Notes under the pieces: model-generated
Told to the model about the DNA's origin: nothing
What the model saw: only the letters and a program-made list of their open reading frames with translations
Database searches by the model: none
Position numbers and translations under genes: made by a program
Source: Hormiphora californensis
Taxonomy: Eukaryota > Ctenophora > Tentaculata > Cydippida > Pleurobrachiidae
DNA: 64,000 nucleotides
Reading direction: 5' to 3'
Assembly: GCA_020137815.1 (NCBI GenBank)
Contig: CM035355.1
Span: forward strand, 4,858,503-4,922,502
Shown: positions 1 through 12,300 of the stretch, piece after piece
Layout: each line of letters begins with the position of its first letter
Numbering within the stretch: position 1 is the first letter of the stretch

Positions 1-435
1 TGTAAAGAAAGCAACACCCACATAAATCACTCCCAGGACCCAAAGCAGTAGCGCCACAATATGGCCATCTCTCCGGCTCCGAGACCTAGCTTTCAGTGGC
101 CATACCAGGCATGTTATCTTAGCGATACCAAGTGCTATGATCAGGACATTGTTCATGACAATACAAGTTGGGACTACAGTCCTGTTGAAGATTTGGCAGT
201 AGCTCTCAGTTGTAGCCTCACTGAATGATACAACTCGGAACACCACCGAGGGTCCTATCTTGATGAGACCGTAGAGCAGGTCACACACGGCTAGGTGGAT
301 CACAATTGAAATTGAGACTTTGTCTATCTTTAGCCGGTTCCGACAGGCTCTGATTACCAGGCAGTTTCCAAGGAGACAGAGAGTGAGGGAGAGAATGGAC
401 CAGAGAAGAAACGTGATCTCCAGGTATGGATTCAT
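1..435 (-). CDS. Rhodopsin-like GPCR, N-terminal part (runs off window)
   Basis: The minus strand is open from an ATG at 435 to the window edge, 145 codons, with an in-frame TAG just upstream of the ATG. The protein looks like the first half of a class A G-protein-coupled receptor. TM1 carries the GN pair (LLGNCLVI, about residue 22), TM2 carries LAVCDLLYG with the conserved LAxxD, then an extracellular stretch with one Cys and an NRT glycosylation site, TM3, and TM4 with its Trp (LLLWVLGV). The usual DRY box after TM3 is replaced by AKITCLVWPL, so the G-protein switch motif is atypical. The N-terminal tail before TM1 is only about 8 residues. The ligand cannot be guessed. The gene continues left of position 1. 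Confidence 0.75.
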   Translation of the reverse strand, partial: MNPYLEITFLLWSILSLTLCLLGNCLVIRACRNRLKIDKVSISIVIHLAVCDLLYGLIKIGPSVVFRVVSFSEATTESYCQIFNRTVVPTCIVMNNVLIIALGIAKITCLVWPLKARSRSRRDGHIVALLLWVLGVIYVGVAFFT

Positions 436-1104
436 GTTTAACCTCTACTCAGGTATTGCTAGGAACATTGAAATGAGTTATTATATGAGGAAAAGAAGGA
501 TTCATACTAGATAATAAACAACAATAGTACAAATAATATGAGGGCCCCAGACTGAGGTCTGAGGGCTAACGAAAGGACGGGGGACAAATAATTAGTAGAG
601 CGCTGTGAGAGGATAGTTTTCCAGTAGTGTGATATCAGACACACGCTGTCATTACTCCAGACTGACACTACAACTAATCGGGCATTGGGGGGGGGGGGCA
701 TTTGGGGACTTAGGACAAGCAATACAACGCTATCTTTCTCTCTCTATCTCTCTGTCTCTCTCTCTCTCTAATATCCTATTGATTCAGGACTAATGATTCA
801 GGACTAATGATTCAGGACTAATGACAGTAATAAAATTGAGCTGAAAAATAACGACATAGTGCGATAAATCTCTTTCTCAGCTATCTCCCTCACCTCTATC
901 TCCCTCATCTCTATCTCCCTCATCTCTATCTCTCTCTCTGCTATCTTTTTCGACTAAAAATATTCAATCAGTATTCATTAGACAAAAGCACATCTCCTAT
1001 TCTAATTCATTTCCCAGTCACGATCTCCAACAAAAGTATTGTCTCACAAAATACTGCCCTCTCCGTACCGGGACAAAAGTGCTGCGTTCGCGATGATACA
1101 ATTA
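436..1104. other. Intergenic, simple repeats
   Basis: No gene is seen. It holds a short G-run near 690, a CT-rich stretch at about 730-770, three copies of a 15-bp repeat (core GATTCAGGACTAAT) at about 780-825, and a decayed CTATCTCCCTCAT minisatellite at about 880-945. Confidence 0.6.
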
Positions 1105-2020
1105 GGAGCCGGCGATATCCCGATTTTTTTTTTCGATTCGATATCGATTTTTTTTTGACAATCGAAAATTTTCGATTCGATATCGATTCGATATTTTGTT
1201 ATCGAAAATTTTTCGATTCGATATCGATTCGATATTTTGATATCGAAAAAATTTCGATTCGATATCGATTCGATATTTTAATATCGAAATTTTTCGATTC
1301 GATATCGATTCGATATTTTGATATCGAAAAAAAATCGATTCGATATCGATTCGATATTTTGATATCGAAAAAAAATCGATTCGATATCGATTCGATATTT
1401 TGATATCGAAAAAAATCGATTCGATATCGATTCGATATTTTGATATCGAAAAAAAATCGATTCGATATCGATTCGATATTTCGATATCGAAAAAAATTCG
1501 ATTCGATATCGATTCGATATTTGATATCGAAAAATTTTCGATTCGATATCGATTCGATATTTTGATATCGAAAAAAATTCGATTCGATATCGATTCGATA
1601 TTTTGATATCGAAATTTTCCGATTCGATATCGATTCGATATTTTGATATCGAAAAATTTCCGATTCGATATCGATTCGATATTTTGGCATCGAAAAATTT
1701 TCGATTCGATATCGATTCGATATTTGATATCGAAAAATTTTCGATTCGATATCGATTCGATATTTTGATATCGAAAAAATTTCGATTCGATATCGATTCG
1801 ATATTTTGATATCGAAAAAATTTCGATTCGATATCGATTCGATATTTTGATATCGAAAAATTTCGATTCGATATCGATTCGATATTTTGGTATCGAAAAA
1901 TTTTCGATTCGATATCGATTCGATATTTCGGGGAAAAAATTGCTCGATTCGATATCGATTCGATATTATCGAATCGAAATATCGATATTCCATTCGATAT
2001 CGATATATATCGCCGGCTCC
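1105..2020. mobile_element. TIR element carrying a 41-bp satellite
   Basis: Perfect 14-bp terminal inverted repeats (GGAGCCGGCGATAT at 1105-1118 and its complement at 2007-2020) are flanked by TA on both sides. The inside is almost entirely a tandem repeat of about 41 bp. I count 20 copies of the core GATTCGATATCGATTCGAT, separated by short A or T runs. The unit is rich in palindromes (GATATC, ATCGAT). Long open frames here are products of the repeat, not genes. It looks like a non-autonomous DNA element whose interior became a satellite. Confidence 0.8.
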
Positions 2021-2022
2021 TA

Positions 2023-3189
2023 GATACAATCATGAAGTACCTGTGATAAAAAAGCATCACGTTTTACAACAAAGTGTAAAAATGTGTGAAACGGAGAACC
2101 ACGTTCCCGATGAGGGCTAGAAGGGGTAGCAGGTGGCCCAAGAAGAATCTATAGGATCATCTCAGATATATTTTACTAGTGATGACGCTGACTCTGGGAA
2201 GAAGAATATAATAGGGTATTTACTGAGGGTGTCATAAAGCTTAATGTTATATTATGGCACCTAACTGACGTAAGAGCTGTGTTTGGGTTACTGAAAATAA
2301 AGTTATTATTAGAGCAATTTATATCGGTGTAATTGTAGCCTGAAACCGAGTTGGCGAGTTAGTGTGATGAAAATTACACAGCTTACAGCCATTAGGTGTT
2401 GAAAACTCGGCATGCGTTCTGTTGATAGGCTAAACTTAGGTCATTATTCCTTGAGAAATAGGGAGAAGCCATGGTTCGAAGCATAAATAGGAGAGATAAA
2501 ACGAACAAATGACTTGAAGGATAGTGAAACAGCCCTGTAGAAAACAGTAAGACGTGGTATAAGACATGTCGATATATTATATATAAGGGTAGAAAGACAT
2601 CTGGTGTAACTTGAAATTCATTCTTCTATCCCGTGAGACAATGCCATGCTAACACTATCACACACACTATTCACAGATTATAGGCCATGAACATTGAACA
2701 GAGTGTGATAACCATTAAATGGGCCGTGGTAATTGGTTGGGTGAGGACAATGGAAGAGCTTTCTTTCTGGAAACGTTAGCTGTGGAAGGTTAAGCCAATT
2801 TGAAAAAAAAAACTTGGGAAAAACTAGCGTAAAAGTGTGTTTTTTATTAGCTGGAGAACGCCCCAAAAAGGCGAGTCATAGAGTACAATTTGTACTATAA
2901 ATGACATACAAAGAAGGAGGGAGAGAGGGGTAGAGAGAAAATAACCTCCAAAATGGCTCTGCTCAACCAAATCTCGTGCCAGCTGTGCAGGTGCCCACTT
3001 TGTGTATTGACAAACATTGGGTACGCATCACCCCCAATAAACAATAAGGGCCCATTTCGTGAAGAAATAATGAACATTGAACCCACCCCCACAGTCATTA
3101 ACAACATCACAATTAAAAAATAATGATTAATGAACCCACTGGCTACCCCCACACCCGTCCCTTAGCAATAACACACAATGAACCCGTAC
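2023..3189. other. Downstream of DRC3; no exon certain
   Basis: The missing C-terminal exon(s) of DRC3 should lie here on the minus strand or further left, but none could be recognised with confidence. A weak candidate starts after an AG near 2978 on the minus strand. No repeats stand out. Confidence 0.4.
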
Positions 3190-5603
3190 CAGTCGGAGGT
3201 CCTCAGGTAGCTCTTCCTCCAGTTCATTCTTCACCACCTTCTCCATAATCAACAGAGAGGTCTCTGTCAACTTGTCATGATGCATCAGTTCCAACTCTCG
3301 ACACTGGAGGTGGGGGTGAAATGTTAGGAGAGGGGACTAGGGGAGGGGGAGTTACTCAGTTACAAATAGAAGATGTGAGGACTGAGGGGCCGACCTCCCC
3401 CAGACAACAAGAAGCACTCATTGAAAAAGGGTACATCTAGGAGGGGAGTTGTGCAGTGGATTTACATTTGCCCTAACGAAAAATGGTTAAACAAGATTTA
3501 TACTGGGAAGATTTGCTAAACCTTTTTAGGGTCGAACAATGCATCTGCTAAATCAATACCTGAGTAAAGTAGTTCTGTACAGTCTCAGTAAATGTTCCAC
3601 TCATGTCACTCATAGCCCGCTCAAAGTCCTTCACAACCTCCTCCAGTTGTTCAGCCAGTTGCATCTCGTACCCCATTAGGATGTCCCAGATACTGTTTAG
3701 TTCCTCGTGTAGCTCAGATATCTTGGCATCAATAACACTAATGTCACTAATCTGGGCCAACTCGGACAGAACCTTAGGAAGGAAACATTTATAAACAATA
3801 TTATTTAGAAGAATTAATAGATAAAAGTTGAATATGGTTTAGATGAGTCGAGAGACGACTAAAGATGAGATCTTACCTTCTTTTTGTAAGACAAGAAGTC
3901 GTTGATGACCTTGACTCCCTGTGCTTTGTCAGCGTCCTTTGCTTTGTTAACAGCAGCGAGGAACAAAGATTTCTCTCCCTCCCTGTGCTGGGCCTCCCTC
4001 AACCCAAATGATACCAGCTCCTCACACACCTTGGAGAACCTGCGGAGAAATAGTTCTAAAAATAGGGTGTGGCGGATGGAATGAATATTTGAGATGTTGG
4101 ATTATCTCATCCTTGATGTGGTGAGTTTGGAAAAGTAACAAATCTTTTAGAAGATCCTAACTATCACGTACTTGCTCCTGTACAGATCGAATGTTTCTAT
4201 AATCTGTGGTAGTTGGTTCAGCTTGCTGCCGTCTCCATCTTCTTGGAACATATCTTCAAACAGTTGGCCGTTCTTTAGACCATCAACAAAGGCATCCTGA
4301 GAGATGGAAAGTTGTTATTTCAAGTCTGAATTTAAGGAGTTTAGTATTGATCTACTAATTCACTGGAATAAAATGCGGTATGAGCCACACAAGTTTTATT
4401 GGAAGACAATAAAACATACCCTAAGCATATGATCCTCAGCAATTCTAGCCCGTTCCTTCTCTTGTTTCTTCTGATCATCCTTTTCGTTGTGCTCAATAAC
4501 GTCAATAGCGTCCTGATACTTGGTAATAGCTTCTTCTCTCTGAACAAGTGGGGATGGGATGATTTACTTAACAAGAACAAGCTGAGATATTGGGAATATA
4601 AGGATAGAGACCTACCATTTGGGTTGAGACAAGTCTAAAATCAAGATAGGAAATCTCTGGTAGATGCGCTACTACATAGGACTTATATTCGCCGTCTGCA
4701 AATGGATTCCCAGCCACATTGAGACATTGTAAGTTTGCAAACTTCCGTAGATAAACTATCTGAATGAGGGAATATCTGGTTAGGTCTCTGGTGCGGGTGA
4801 AGCGACACCTTCAAGCATTGATTGGGTCTTCAGTGGCACCCGTCAGTGTAACGAACTGACCAACATGCATACTCTCACGCGCGCGTCCTCTCGCTAGTTT
4901 GGGCTGCTGAAAAGTGTACTTTCATAAGGATTGAGAGCGCGCGTTCCTATGGCAACCGGTAGACCGTTCCAAAAGTACACACTCACATTGTCAATCTGAG
5001 AGAGGTTGTTGTTGCCAATACTAAACACATGGAGATCCGTCAACTGGTCCATATTTTCCAGAACTGAGATCTGGTTGTTGTAAAGTGTCAGATCTTTCAG
5101 CTTCGTCAGCTTATCCAGACCTTCGATCTTCTCAATGTTGTTGAAGGACAGATCTGTAATAGAGCAAGAGTAATGATTTTAGGAATAATTATAGGAAGAG
5201 GAACTTAGTACAGTTGGTGTACAAAATGTTATAAGACTCACCAAGCCATTCAAGATTAACCAGCGATTCGAGATTCTCAATCTTCTCTATGATGTTATTG
5301 TCCAGTGTAAGCTTCACCAAGTTCGTGAAAAACCAAATGTTATCAATCTTCAGAATATCTGAAGAACGGAAGTTGAAGCTAGGAATCGAATCATATTGAG
5401 AACTATCTTTTGCCTTTGGTCACTAAAAAGAACAAAACCTTACTTTTAAAATCCAGTCGAAGGCTCTCAACCTCTCCAAAATCGAGCCCCTCCTTTTTGG
5501 CGATCCGGCCAGCCTCATTTGCGGGTCCCTGCTCTTCAATGCATCCATTCAACAGAACCTCATCAATAACGGTCGGCTCGAGGGTATCATAGAGCCTGTT
5601 CAT
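3190..5603 (-). CDS. DRC3: Dynein regulatory complex subunit 3 (LRR protein), 9 exons, 3' end unresolved
   Basis: Minus-strand exons: 5603-5444, 5358-5242, 5153-4987, 4759-4616, 4539-4420, 4296-4172, 4039-3877, 3772-3560, 3303-3190; all phases join without stops, giving 441 residues. The start [15 protein letters not shown] and the leucine-rich repeats (residues about 55-190, with [12 protein letters not shown]-type units) followed by coiled coil match DRC3/LRRC48. In the family this protein sits in the nexin-dynein regulatory complex of motile cilia and tunes dynein activity. The last seen exon ends at EDLRL before a GT; the family continues about 80 residues, so at least one exon is missing. 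If the donor is skipped, translation stops within about 20 codons. It lies in tandem with DNAL1, another axonemal gene. Confidence 0.9.
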
Positions 5604-5824
5604 AGTGCTACAAAGATAGAATGATGAGAGGGATCAGGGGGGTCTGGAAGATGGGGAACCGGGAATAAAACAAGTTTCCTATAACGCTGTACAAGATATA
5701 TCTGGCATATATAATTGTACACAAATAAAAACCAATCTCACATTCCAAAAACTCAGGGGGCACTCTTGTTTTCACCCCACTCTTTCTCACTGTCCCTCAC
5801 AGGAACCGACCGACACAAGTAAAC

Positions 5825-5878
5825 AACCAATCAGAACTCTTTATTTAGGTCACGTGACTGGTTATCAGCCAATCAGGG
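5825..5878 (-). promoter_or_regulatory. Probable DRC3 promoter: two CCAAT boxes and an E-box
   Basis: The 343-bp gap between the DNAL1 stop and the DRC3 ATG holds two CCAATCAG sequences (CCAAT at 5827-5831 and 5869-5873), 42 bp apart, with CACGTG at 5851-5856 between them. Paired CCAAT boxes of this spacing are typical NF-Y sites. Assignment to DRC3 is inferred from position. Confidence 0.45.
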
Positions 5879-5946
5879 ACCAGCATTTCCTGATTCGGTC
5901 GGTTCCTGGTCCCTGGCCCTCATGTCCATCTTCTGTCCCACTAAAC

Positions 5947-6519
5947 TTAACCCTCATCTTCGTCATCTTGTCGAACAATTGGAACTCCATCCAGCTTCTT
6001 CAGTTTCACCAGCTTCTTCTCGATCTCCGGCCGCCAGGTCTGCTCCAGGGAGTGTTTCTCTTCAATTGGGTTGTTAACCATGTTCAGATCCACCAGACAG
6101 GGCAACTCGCTCAACTTCTGCAGCTCACTCCAATCCTTAACCAGGTTGTTTGACATAAAGAGAACTTTGAGTTTCTTCAACACACCAATTCCCTTCATTT
6201 TCTCAATCAGGTTATAGCTAATCCACAGCTCCTCAAGGGTATCTCCCACAGGCTCCAGACCGCTGAAACTCTTGATATTGTTTCGCCCCAGAGATAGGAT
6301 CTTTAGAGACTTGAGGCCGTTCAGGTTGGTGATCTTCTCAATGGCATTCGTTGACAGAGACAGTTTCTTGCAGTTGGTCAGGGTGGAAAGAGATGCGTCC
6401 ATTTTCTCAATCGATGGGATTTGACATAGCAACTTGATCTCTTCAGCCTCACCCGCCTTCTCTCCACTCTTAGTCTCCCACTGGGCTAGGGCCTCTTTGA
6501 TGGTGGTTCCCTTGCTCAT
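5947..6519 (-). CDS. DNAL1: Axonemal dynein light chain 1 (LC1), single exon
   Basis: One uninterrupted frame of 190 codons on the minus strand, the same length as known LC1 proteins. It opens [19 protein letters not shown] and carries the LC1 leucine-rich repeats ([57 protein letters not shown]), then [14 protein letters not shown] and an acidic end. LC1 binds the motor domain of the outer-arm dynein gamma heavy chain in cilia. The gene has no introns, unlike every other multi-domain gene nearby except the carrier and the Ig genes, so an ancient retrocopy or intron loss is possible; nothing is broken. It lies 343 bp upstream of DRC3 on the same strand. Confidence 0.95.
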   Translation of the reverse strand: MSKGTTIKEALAQWETKSGEKAGEAEEIKLLCQIPSIEKMDASLSTLTNCKKLSLSTNAIEKITNLNGLKSLKILSLGRNNIKSFSGLEPVGDTLEELWISYNLIEKMKGIGVLKKLKVLFMSNNLVKDWSELQKLSELPCLVDLNMVNNPIEEKHSLEQTWRPEIEKKLVKLKKLDGVPIVRQDDEDEG

Positions 6520-6653
6520 TGCTATAGCTAATCGGGAAATAAACAGAGTTAGCTTGGGATCAAATATTTAAGAGATTTGTTAAAAATTGTCTAAAAATAA
6601 CATCTGTACAAATATACAATCCAAATCAAATTTCAAAGTCCCCGTGTCTCAGA

Positions 6654-9245
6654 TCATGCTTTATCATCTGTTTCATCTTTTTTAGCAATCAGAGAGTCGA
6701 TTGTTGCCGCAATTTTAGTATTCGCTCCAGCCTGGTTATGTAACCTAGGGAAGTTAGAGTTGGTGTTATTACAAAGAAAAAGAGAGAGATTATGTAATTA
6801 AAAATTTCCCCAAAAACATAAAAAATACAGATTTAAACTTGTGTGTGACTGGTTCGTCTATTTACCTGTCATTAACGATCATTTCCGCTAGTTTTCCAAC
6901 AACAGTATGATTTTCCAGTAACTTTGCGGATTTTTGCTGGAACTCCAATCTCTCTGCCAAATTATCATTCATTGTCTTCACGTGAGATCTGTGGCATTCG
7001 TTCCAGTAGCTGTTCATATCTTTAGTTATCGCCTTCACCTTCTTTCTACTACGAGTTATGATCTGTCGGTAGGTCTCTCCTTCGGACGGATAACTTAGGA
7101 TTTCCTGCAGGAAAAGAAGGAGTTATTATTATTGACAAAAGTATGGAGTCAGAATTTCATGATATTTGAGATATATCTAGAGCGTACTACTCAATGTACA
7201 TAAATGTTCATTTTATGCTACGATTATTTATAACTGCTCCAGTGACTCGCTATCATAGCACTGGCAAGTGCCCCGGGCCCAAAAGGGGGGTGTGGGGGCA
7301 CAGCCCCCACCATAAACGGGGGTGTGGGGGCAGAGCCCCCACCTTAGAAATACCCTCTAACTCAAAAAACAAAAGAGAGAGCACACGCAACACTTCTACA
7401 CACAAGCGCGTGAAAACCTGCCAGTGCTACTATATACCATTGCAGATTTCGGGGTTTTTGATGCTTTAAAAAAGCATGTTCCAGATGAAGTAGAGAGCTG
7501 AAATTTTGTACTCTGAGGGCCCTCATATAGGAGAAGAGGCACGCAAATTTTCAGAACGATCGGATGTAAGGTAAAAATTTGCCAGAGGGGTCCCAAAATG
7601 CAAAAATGTAAGGAGGGGAGGGGGGGAGGACGCTTTTTTATCTTTGAGTGTTCTCCTAAACCACAAATAGTAGAGACTTGCCGTTTGGAACAGTGGTTCC
7701 TTACATCATTGCGCTCGGTAATAGCTGTGTGAGAACTTCGAAATCGCCATAGTTCATTAATTATTCATTAATTAGTCATTAAATATTCATTTAAACCATG
7801 GTCGCGATATGACACGACTCGAAGGTCATAGAATTTTGAAACCGGTCTTATTCGACGCGGAATAGCCGATTTATGGGGGGTCTTACTCGGGACAAAAATC
7901 TCTATCTCGCACCGTTAAGCCGTTATTTGCATATTTATGCACCTATTCACGATTTTATGCATATTTTCAATATTTTCACTTCGGCTGGTCCTAGAACGTT
8001 TTCATGGACATATATTTCGACGCAAAATAGTAGATTTATGGGGGGTCGTCCCCCGGACAAAAAGTCGTATCTCGCACCGTTAAGCCGATATTTGCATATT
8101 TATGCACCGATTCATGATTTAATGCATATTCTGAATATTTCCAGTTCGGCTGATCCTAAAACGTTTTCATGGACATATTTCGACGCAAAATAGTCGATTT
8201 ATGGGGGGTCTTACTCGGGACAAAAATCTCTATCTGGCACCGTTAAGCCGTCATTTGCATATTTATGCACCGATTCATGATTAAATGCATATTCTTAATA
8301 TTTCCACTTCGGCTGGTCCTAGAACGTTTTCATGGACATATTCCGGCGCAGAATAGTCGATTTATGGGGGGTCGTCCCCCTGACAAAAAGTCGTATCTCT
8401 CACCGTTTAGTCGTTATTCGCATATTTGGGGGGGGGGGCCTGCCGCAAGAATCTCATGCCTCATTGGCGATTTTCAGGGTAGCTGGGATTTTTGAGATTT
8501 TCGATTTTTGGCTAAAAAACGTGGGATTTTTGAGATTTTTGAGGCAAATTTGCGATTTTTCGGGGAAAACCCGCAAATTTTTCTCAAAAATCTCATAGGA
8601 AGGAAAAATTTCCATTCGAAAATTTGGAATAGAAACAATCCTTGTGTTTTTCTACCAAAAATCAAAATTCTGAATAGAAATTTTCCTTGTGTTCTAGTAC
8701 AAAAGTTAATGTGAAGCTAAAACATGAAATCTACCTATTTAAATTACTAAACTGCTATTATGATTCAGTTTTAAGCTAAAAAATATGTCGAAAAACTGAG
8801 TATTGGCAGCCAAAATTGTGCCAATTTACCACAAAAATCTCAAAAATCTCAAACGTTATCGAGCAAATTTTCCCAAAAATCTCAAAAATCTCATCGGCCG
8901 AAAAGAGGGTAGCTGAGATTTTTGCGGCAGGCCCCCCCCCCCCCCCCCCATATTTATGAACTATTCAAGTTCGAAAATATGTAGAAATCAGAAAAAATAG
9001 CTTTTTCTATTCAACACCAAAAAGAACATAAATTAAGTCCAAAAACCAATTAAATAAATTAGTTTGGAATGCCCGGGCCCATGTGGTGTCACGGGGGTAA
9101 CACCTTTAGGCTACTATCATAAATGATGGATATCGAGAGAGAAAAAGGCAAAGGAAATTAGGATAGAAAGAGTGAGATATAATCAAGAAAGACGGAGAGA
9201 TAATAAGAGGAGAAAAAAAAAGAGGGATATAGTGAAAGAAACAGT

Positions 9246-9315
<70 letters not shown>

Positions 9316-12300
9316 TAAGGAGAGAGAGAAGAGAGAGAGAGAAGTGAGAAGATCTACGACTCTTACTTCCTCGAGTTCTCGCGCTCTAGTTTGAAGGATA
9401 ACAATTAATAATTAACGAGATATGCCGTTAGTTATGGCAGTAGCCTAAAGGTGTTACCCCCGTGACACCACATGGGCCCGGGCATTCCAAACTAATTTAT
9501 TTAATTGGTTTTTGGACTTAATACAAACTATATTTACCTTTCTTGACACAAGTTTGCTGCTCCAGTGACTACTACAAACTATATTTACCTTTCTTGACAC
9601 AAGTTTAGCAGTACCAGCATCTCTTGCCAGCTTGCTCTCCCTCAAATAGTACTCAACTAGCGGACAGTGCCCAGACAGATTAAACTTGGTCAGTACGAAG
9701 TCTGGTCCTGGCTCACTGGAGTGCGACTGGGGAGAGAATTGAGTAGTTTCAATTACAAAATAATTCACCTTGTTCTTGAAACCAACCCAGTTCTTATCTA
9801 TGGATCTAAAAAACTAGTTAATCTCTGTTATTATTTGGTTATCAAAAAGCCCTAATTTAAAGTGCACCCAATGGTGTTTTTAATACCAGAGATATGACGT
9901 CACATGTACCTCAATGACGTCACGTGTCTTTGTAGCACCAGTAACGTGTCGTGAAGTGCTGTGTCCTCTTCCCGTCGGAGAATCACTTCCCTTGTTGCTG
10001 ACACCACCTGAGGAATCAGGATGTCAGTAAATTCATCGGATAAATCCCACATCAAACTAAGCCATAATATCGGGATAATATCAATAAACTACCTCTTTGT
10101 ATTTTCGATCTCTAAACATACCTTTCTTATCGTTGGTAGGTCCCTTGCTCTGATGGCTGGAAGATAGGGAGGTGTGGGAGTGGTCTGGGGGCCGTCTCGG
10201 ACTAGGACTGCTCTTCCCCGTTGTGGCGGAGGAGAAGGTGGAGGGGAAGGTCAGAATGTTGTCCATACTTGACTTATCCTTCACTGTAGGGAGGGGAAGG
10301 TTAGAATGTTGTGAGTCTCTGACACCAAACCAAACCATTCATATAACTAGTCGTCACGACAATATCTTCACATAAAATATTTTTTTTCAAATGGTCCCAG
10401 TCTACTAATAATGAAATTATGCCTCTTCACTATAATAACTTACTAAACCTTCAGGGCGCAGTACGGCCAAACCAAACCTACCTTTTTGTTTCTGAGCGTT
10501 AGCATCCTTATCAATACAGTCCTTCCTCATATTGGCGGGTTCCAGAGCACTGTAATCCCAGTTTGCCCAGTGCCGTACCATGGGCCGGGTGCCTGTCATC
10601 CAGATACTAACTGTCTCTAGTAGATCGTGTCTGAGGGGAGAGGGGAGGTTAGTCATGGTGTTTAGTGCGGGAGAGGAGAGATAGGGGTTAGCTGGCGAGA
10701 ATAACCGTAATATCGAGTGTGACCAGATATTTATGATACTCACTCACTTGAATTCAGTATTGTATCGTCTCCAGGAGACAGGGAAGGCATGGCAGTACGC
10801 TGCGTAGATAGCTTGAGATACAGCGTTAGGGTAGTGAAGCAGTAACTTCTCTCTGTTCGTGTATCTGTGCAGGAAGATTCAGTATTATAATATTATACCA
10901 AAACTAATTGAAATTAGTAGGCCGGAAAGGTTGCCCTATGATTTGAGATATCTTTGCCACCGTAACATTCACGGGGTACAGACAGGGTATGACAGATGCT
11001 TACTCTATCTTCAAAAGGGAATGTACTGGTGCCAAAGGTAGCTCAAATCATAGGGAAACCTTTCCGGCCTACTAATTTCAATTAGTTTTGGTATAATTTG
11101 CATCATTTTTGGGATTTTTTATCCATTTAGATGTAGTAGAACAGGTACAGAGAGGGTGGAATCGCAAAATTGAGAAAATTTCATTTTTGACGTCATTTTG
11201 ACGTCATAAAATGACGTCATGACGTTATGACGTCATAATTATGACGTTATATCATCGGGATTACCTAAATGAAGATACTGACCAAATTTGAGATCGATTG
11301 GATAAGATTTGAGTCCGCTGTGGCGAAAAAACCCATATCGTCATATCTATTTTTAAACAGTCATAACACTTCAGACGCGTTTTAAGACCCTTATACATGC
11401 AGTTTTAAAAATTCGCGATAAAGTTTCTGAAAGTTTAGACAATTCTCTTTCCATGATATAGTCTTCGTTTTTCGATTAGAGACCGTCTTAAGGGTGTAAA
11501 TTGAGCTGAAAGAAGTTTGGTCAGAGTCTGAAAAATGACGACTTTAAGACGTTCTGTAGGACGTTCCTGGCGATGAAAAGGGACAAAACTTCGACTAATG
11601 CACACACATCCAGTAGATCTACCAGCTGTGAAAACGAGAAGTTTTCATCTCTTTTCGTTTGGCGTGAATATGGTTTACAAAAAGCGTCTCTTCTACCCGT
11701 GTGTGTGCGCGCGCGTACGCGCGTATACACGTGTTACACTGAAATTTCTGCAAATGGGACCTGTCTGTAACTTCGGTTCCAGATTTGTTATGTTCTAACC
11801 CTTCTTTACACAACACGAAACACAGTCTAGCTAGGCAATTCCAGATGAGATAGAGACTTGAAATTTTAAACTTGAGTCAAAAACCCCAAGCCGGGTATAC
11901 ATTCCAAATTTCAAGTCAAACGGATGAAAGAGAGCCACGCTATAGCCTTCTGAAATCTGGGTTTTCAGCCTAACACCCATAAAACGTATAACTGCGTTTC
12001 TGGCAGCGCTTTTGGGGGAGGGCGAATGGCAACCTTTGCGCTTGCCAGCGCAGTGACAGGGTAACTGCTAAGATAACTGATGTTTAAATGTTCTAACCCG
12101 GGGCGTGGAGTGAGAAGGTCGAACAAGGCTACTGAGACCAAATCAAATGTCTACTCTGAATTGGATTGACTGTTCCAGCGTTCAAACTAACAATTACATT
12201 GCCAAACTAACCTGAATGTTCTATTTAGAAGGCTGGTGTAGGTGCGTGCAACACGTGCAAATAGAAGGGAAGTCTTCTCTTTCAGCTCTCTATCATAAAC

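Noticed and set aside
1199-2060. Open frames of 260-276 codons on the minus strand
   Set aside because: They lie wholly in the 41-bp satellite and repeat the same peptide in every frame; by-products of the repeat.
7868-8427. CRISPR-like spaced repeats
   Set aside because: Units are 164 bp and contiguous without spacers, in a eukaryotic intron; a satellite.
10117-10122. Earlier donor (AAAG|GTATGT) for the FAM227 exon at 10283
   Set aside because: Using it puts the following exons out of phase. The donor at 10093 keeps the frame through to the conserved FNLSGHCPLV block.
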